DNA of 7,015 nucleotides, taken from NCBI GenBank assembly GCA_050011095.1, contig JBEKJU010000350.1, positions 1 through 7,015 on the forward strand, written 5' to 3'. The notes beneath the pieces are model-generated. The model made no database searches. It was not told the DNA's origin and saw only the letters and a program-made list of their open reading frames with translations. Shown here one piece after another: positions 6,222 through 7,015 of this stretch (position 1 is the first letter of the stretch; each line of letters starts with the position of its first letter). The translations under genes and the position numbers were made by a program. This DNA is from JBEKJU01 sp050011095 (GTDB lineage Bacteria; Desulfobacterota; Syntrophorhabdia; Syntrophorhabdales; WCHB1-27).

Positions 6222-6322
6222 ATCAGTAAAGTAGACTACGAGCGCCGTGGGGTCTCTCAACCATCAGTCTCCCATAGCCCCTCCCCGAACCGAGCATGCG
6301 CCTTTCGTTACGCACTCGGCTC
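6222..6322 (-). ncRNA. group II intron domains V and VI
   Basis: Domain V (6287-6322) starts GAGCCGAG and ends CTCGGTTC, forming an 8-bp helix containing the catalytic AGC triad opposite GUU, a two-base bulge (TG) on the 3' strand, a second helix TGCG/CGCA and a GAAA loop. The consensus is 34 bases; this one has 36, the extra bases lying in the distal helix. Domain VI follows: CTATGGG pairs with CTCGTAG (with G-T wobbles), enclosing a GGTT-GAGA-GACC hairpin. The pyrimidine-rich tail GTCTACTTTACTGAT is the probable 3' end; the exact splice point is uncertain. Confidence 0.75.
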
Positions 6323-6388
6323 TCCAGAGATCATAGCGTAATCGGGCCGTCTCATCCACCTTAATTTGTACCGTTCAACTTGCGGATT

Positions 6389-6408
6389 CCCTGCAGCTTG
6401 CTGCAGGG
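6389..6408. repeat. hairpin 6 of the domain IV array
   Basis: CCCTGCAGC-TT-GCTGCAGGG is a perfect inverted repeat, with flanking GATT/AATC extending the pairing. It is a near twin of the hairpin at 6651-6670, differing by an internal exchange, and the two bound the hairpin cluster. Confidence 0.6.
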
Positions 6409-6445
6409 AGAATCTTTTTCCGCTTCGCTCCGCCGGCAGTCATAA

Positions 6446-6464
6446 CCCCCGGCAGAGCCGGGGG
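6446..6464. repeat. hairpin 5 of the domain IV array
   Basis: CCCCCGGC-AGA-GCCGGGGG, an 8-bp perfect stem with a three-base loop. Confidence 0.55.
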
Positions 6465-6468
6465 CTTG

Positions 6469-6507
6469 CCGTTTGCTGGCCCCTCGAAGGGGCCTGATCG
6501 CAAACGG
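6469..6507. repeat. hairpin 4 of the domain IV array (two-part stem)
   Basis: The outer stem CCGTTTGC (6469-6476) pairs with GCAAACGG (6500-6507). The inner stem GGCCCCT-CGA-AGGGGCC lies at 6478-6494. All pairs are perfect, with a small asymmetric internal loop. Confidence 0.55.
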
Positions 6508-6526
6508 AGAAAAACCGTCCTTTGCC

Positions 6527-6553
6527 GTCATTCCCGCGAACGCGGGAATCCAG
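6527..6553. repeat. dRS3-like palindromic repeat
   Basis: ATTCCCGCG-AA-CGCGGGAAT (6530-6549), flanked by GTC and CCAG. The same palindrome with this flank is scattered through many bacterial genomes (dRS3 in Neisseria is the best-known relative) and produces the familiar spurious peptide WIPAFAGMT when translated. It is a small interspersed repeat, not a gene. Confidence 0.65.
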
Positions 6554-6583
6554 TGTACTGTGTGGGTACTCCGCGGTCGCCCC

Positions 6584-6606
6584 CTCTGCGGGCAAAGCCC
6601 GCAGAG
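6584..6606. repeat. hairpin 2 of the domain IV array
   Basis: CTCTGCGGGC-AAA-GCCCGCAGAG, a 10-bp perfect stem with an AAA loop. Confidence 0.55.
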
Positions 6607-6650
6607 ACTCAAAGCTGCTCAAAGACTCGCTCCGCTCGTTGTCTTGGATA

Positions 6651-6670
6651 CCCTGCTGCTTGCAGCAGGG
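6651..6670. repeat. hairpin 1 of the domain IV array, abutting the maturase stop
   Basis: CCCTGCTGC-TT-GCAGCAGGG, a perfect 9-bp stem beginning at the base next to the TGA stop of the maturase fragment (6671-6673). It could act as a local terminator or RNA-stabilising hairpin; there is no T-run. Confidence 0.55.
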
Positions 6671-6952
6671 TCATTTATCCTTAAGTCGCTCTATGAGAAA
6701 CTGCTTTTCTTTTCCGTCGCACCAGACACGTTGTCCTCCGACGCGCCTTCGGAAGCGCAAAAGTTGACGGGCGCCTGCCTTCGGATACTTCCTGGTCATC
6801 CACCGCCAGACCCTGTCCCCCACGTACCAGTCAAGATCATTAAGGATTGTCTTCGCTCCTATGCAGAACCGGTAAAAATTACCCCAGTCACGTGAGTCGG
6901 AGGTCAAGTGGACCAGAATCAGATTTGAAGATTTGGTGCGCTTTCTGGCTCT
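6671..6952 (-). pseudogene. group II intron-encoded protein (maturase), C-terminal fragment
   Basis: The frame carries the maturase-specific (GIIM/domain X) region: SRDWGNFYR matches the family's RGWaNYFR block, and LDWYVGDRVWRWMTRKYP matches the LDxYVxxRLxRWLxRK block. A basic tail then ends in ERLKDK. No HNH endonuclease domain follows. The reverse-transcriptase palm with YADD is not present. The frame stays open upstream to the window edge, but sequence beyond 6952 is intron domain VI, not maturase, so a start at TTG 6907 is only nominal. In an intact intron this protein would bind the RNA, help splicing and drive retrohoming. Here it is a remnant interrupted on its N-terminal side. Assignment to the family is firm; the boundary at 6952 is inferred from where the two intron ends stop matching. 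Confidence 0.72.
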
Positions 6953-7015
6953 ATCAGTAGAGTAGACTACGGGCGCCGCGTGGCCTCTCGGCCGCTGGTT
7001 TCCCGTAGCCCCTCT
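6953..7015 (-). ncRNA. domain VI / 3' end of a second group II intron (partial)
   Basis: The 63 bases align without gaps to the domain VI region at 6222-6284, with about three quarters of positions identical and most differences transitions. It folds the same way and better: CTACGGG pairs perfectly with CCCGTAG, enclosing GGCC-GAGA-GGCC. Both copies share the tail CTACT(T/C)TACTGAT and diverge directly after it. Domain V would lie beyond the window edge. Confidence 0.68.

Larger units (their letters stand above)
6222..6952 (-). mobile_element. 3' portion of a group II intron (maturase C-terminus, domain IV, V, VI)
   Basis: Reading on the minus strand: a maturase C-terminal fragment (6952-6671), a 348-base hairpin-rich stretch equivalent to the end of domain IV (6670-6323), domain V (6322-6287) and domain VI with the 3' splice region (6286-6222). 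This is the canonical order at the 3' end of a bacterial group II intron. The 5' part is absent: the upstream side is occupied by the 3' end of another intron (6953-7015). The intron lies in the space upstream of the methyltransferase gene, in the same orientation. Confidence 0.72.

Noticed and set aside
6361..6622. Minus-strand open frames containing WIPAFAGMT / LDSRVRGNDG
   Set aside because: These peptides are translations of the dRS3-like palindrome and the surrounding hairpins; there is no ribosome site or domain.
6389..6670. CRISPR array
   Set aside because: The inverted repeats differ from each other and are irregularly spaced; there are no direct repeats of constant length with spacers.

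Overview
The window reads like a piece of an anaerobic, probably deltaproteobacterial (Desulfobacterota-like) genome. This is inferred from gene content only: an NrfH/NrfA nitrite-reductase pair, ferredoxin-nitroreductase fusions, a B12-binding radical SAM protein, a MetE-like fragment and group II intron debris. Few genes in it look intact. I count three credible complete genes: nrfH, one ferredoxin-nitroreductase, and one TIGR00027-type methyltransferase. The rest is broken or mobile DNA.

Layout. 1-116 (-): end of a probable IS630-family insertion sequence whose transposase start runs off the window. 80-637 (-): 5' third of nrfA, cut after the second haem motif by that insertion. 639-1076 (-): nrfH, the tetrahaem quinol dehydrogenase, preceded by a 14-codon upstream ORF overlapping its start. 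1258-2379 (-): a ferredoxin-nitroreductase gene with an in-frame TAA, continuing in the same frame into an asparagine-synthetase fragment and then a MetE-like methyltransferase fragment. 2432-3674 (-): a B12-binding/radical SAM gene with an internal frameshifting deletion. 3675-4269: a long spacer with a possible promoter and structured leader. 4270-5097 (+): intact ferredoxin-nitroreductase. 5098-5295: convergent spacer with three palindromes. 5296-6132 (-): methyltransferase. 6222-7015 (-): the 3' part of a group II intron (maturase C-terminus, hairpin-rich domain IV, domain V, domain VI), with the domain VI of a second related intron directly upstream of the maturase fragment, suggesting a nested arrangement.

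How the parts relate. NrfH would pass electrons from the quinol pool to NrfA for nitrite ammonification, but NrfA here ends after two of its usual five haem sites and cannot be functional. The nitroreductase pseudogene and the radical SAM pseudogene lie head to tail 52 bases apart and were probably co-transcribed. An intact paralogue of the nitroreductase lies on the opposite strand beyond the radical SAM gene. I found no convincing new defence, biosynthetic or regulatory system. The most notable things are the in-frame three-family chimera, the IS-interrupted nrfA and the nested-intron signature with its hairpin array.
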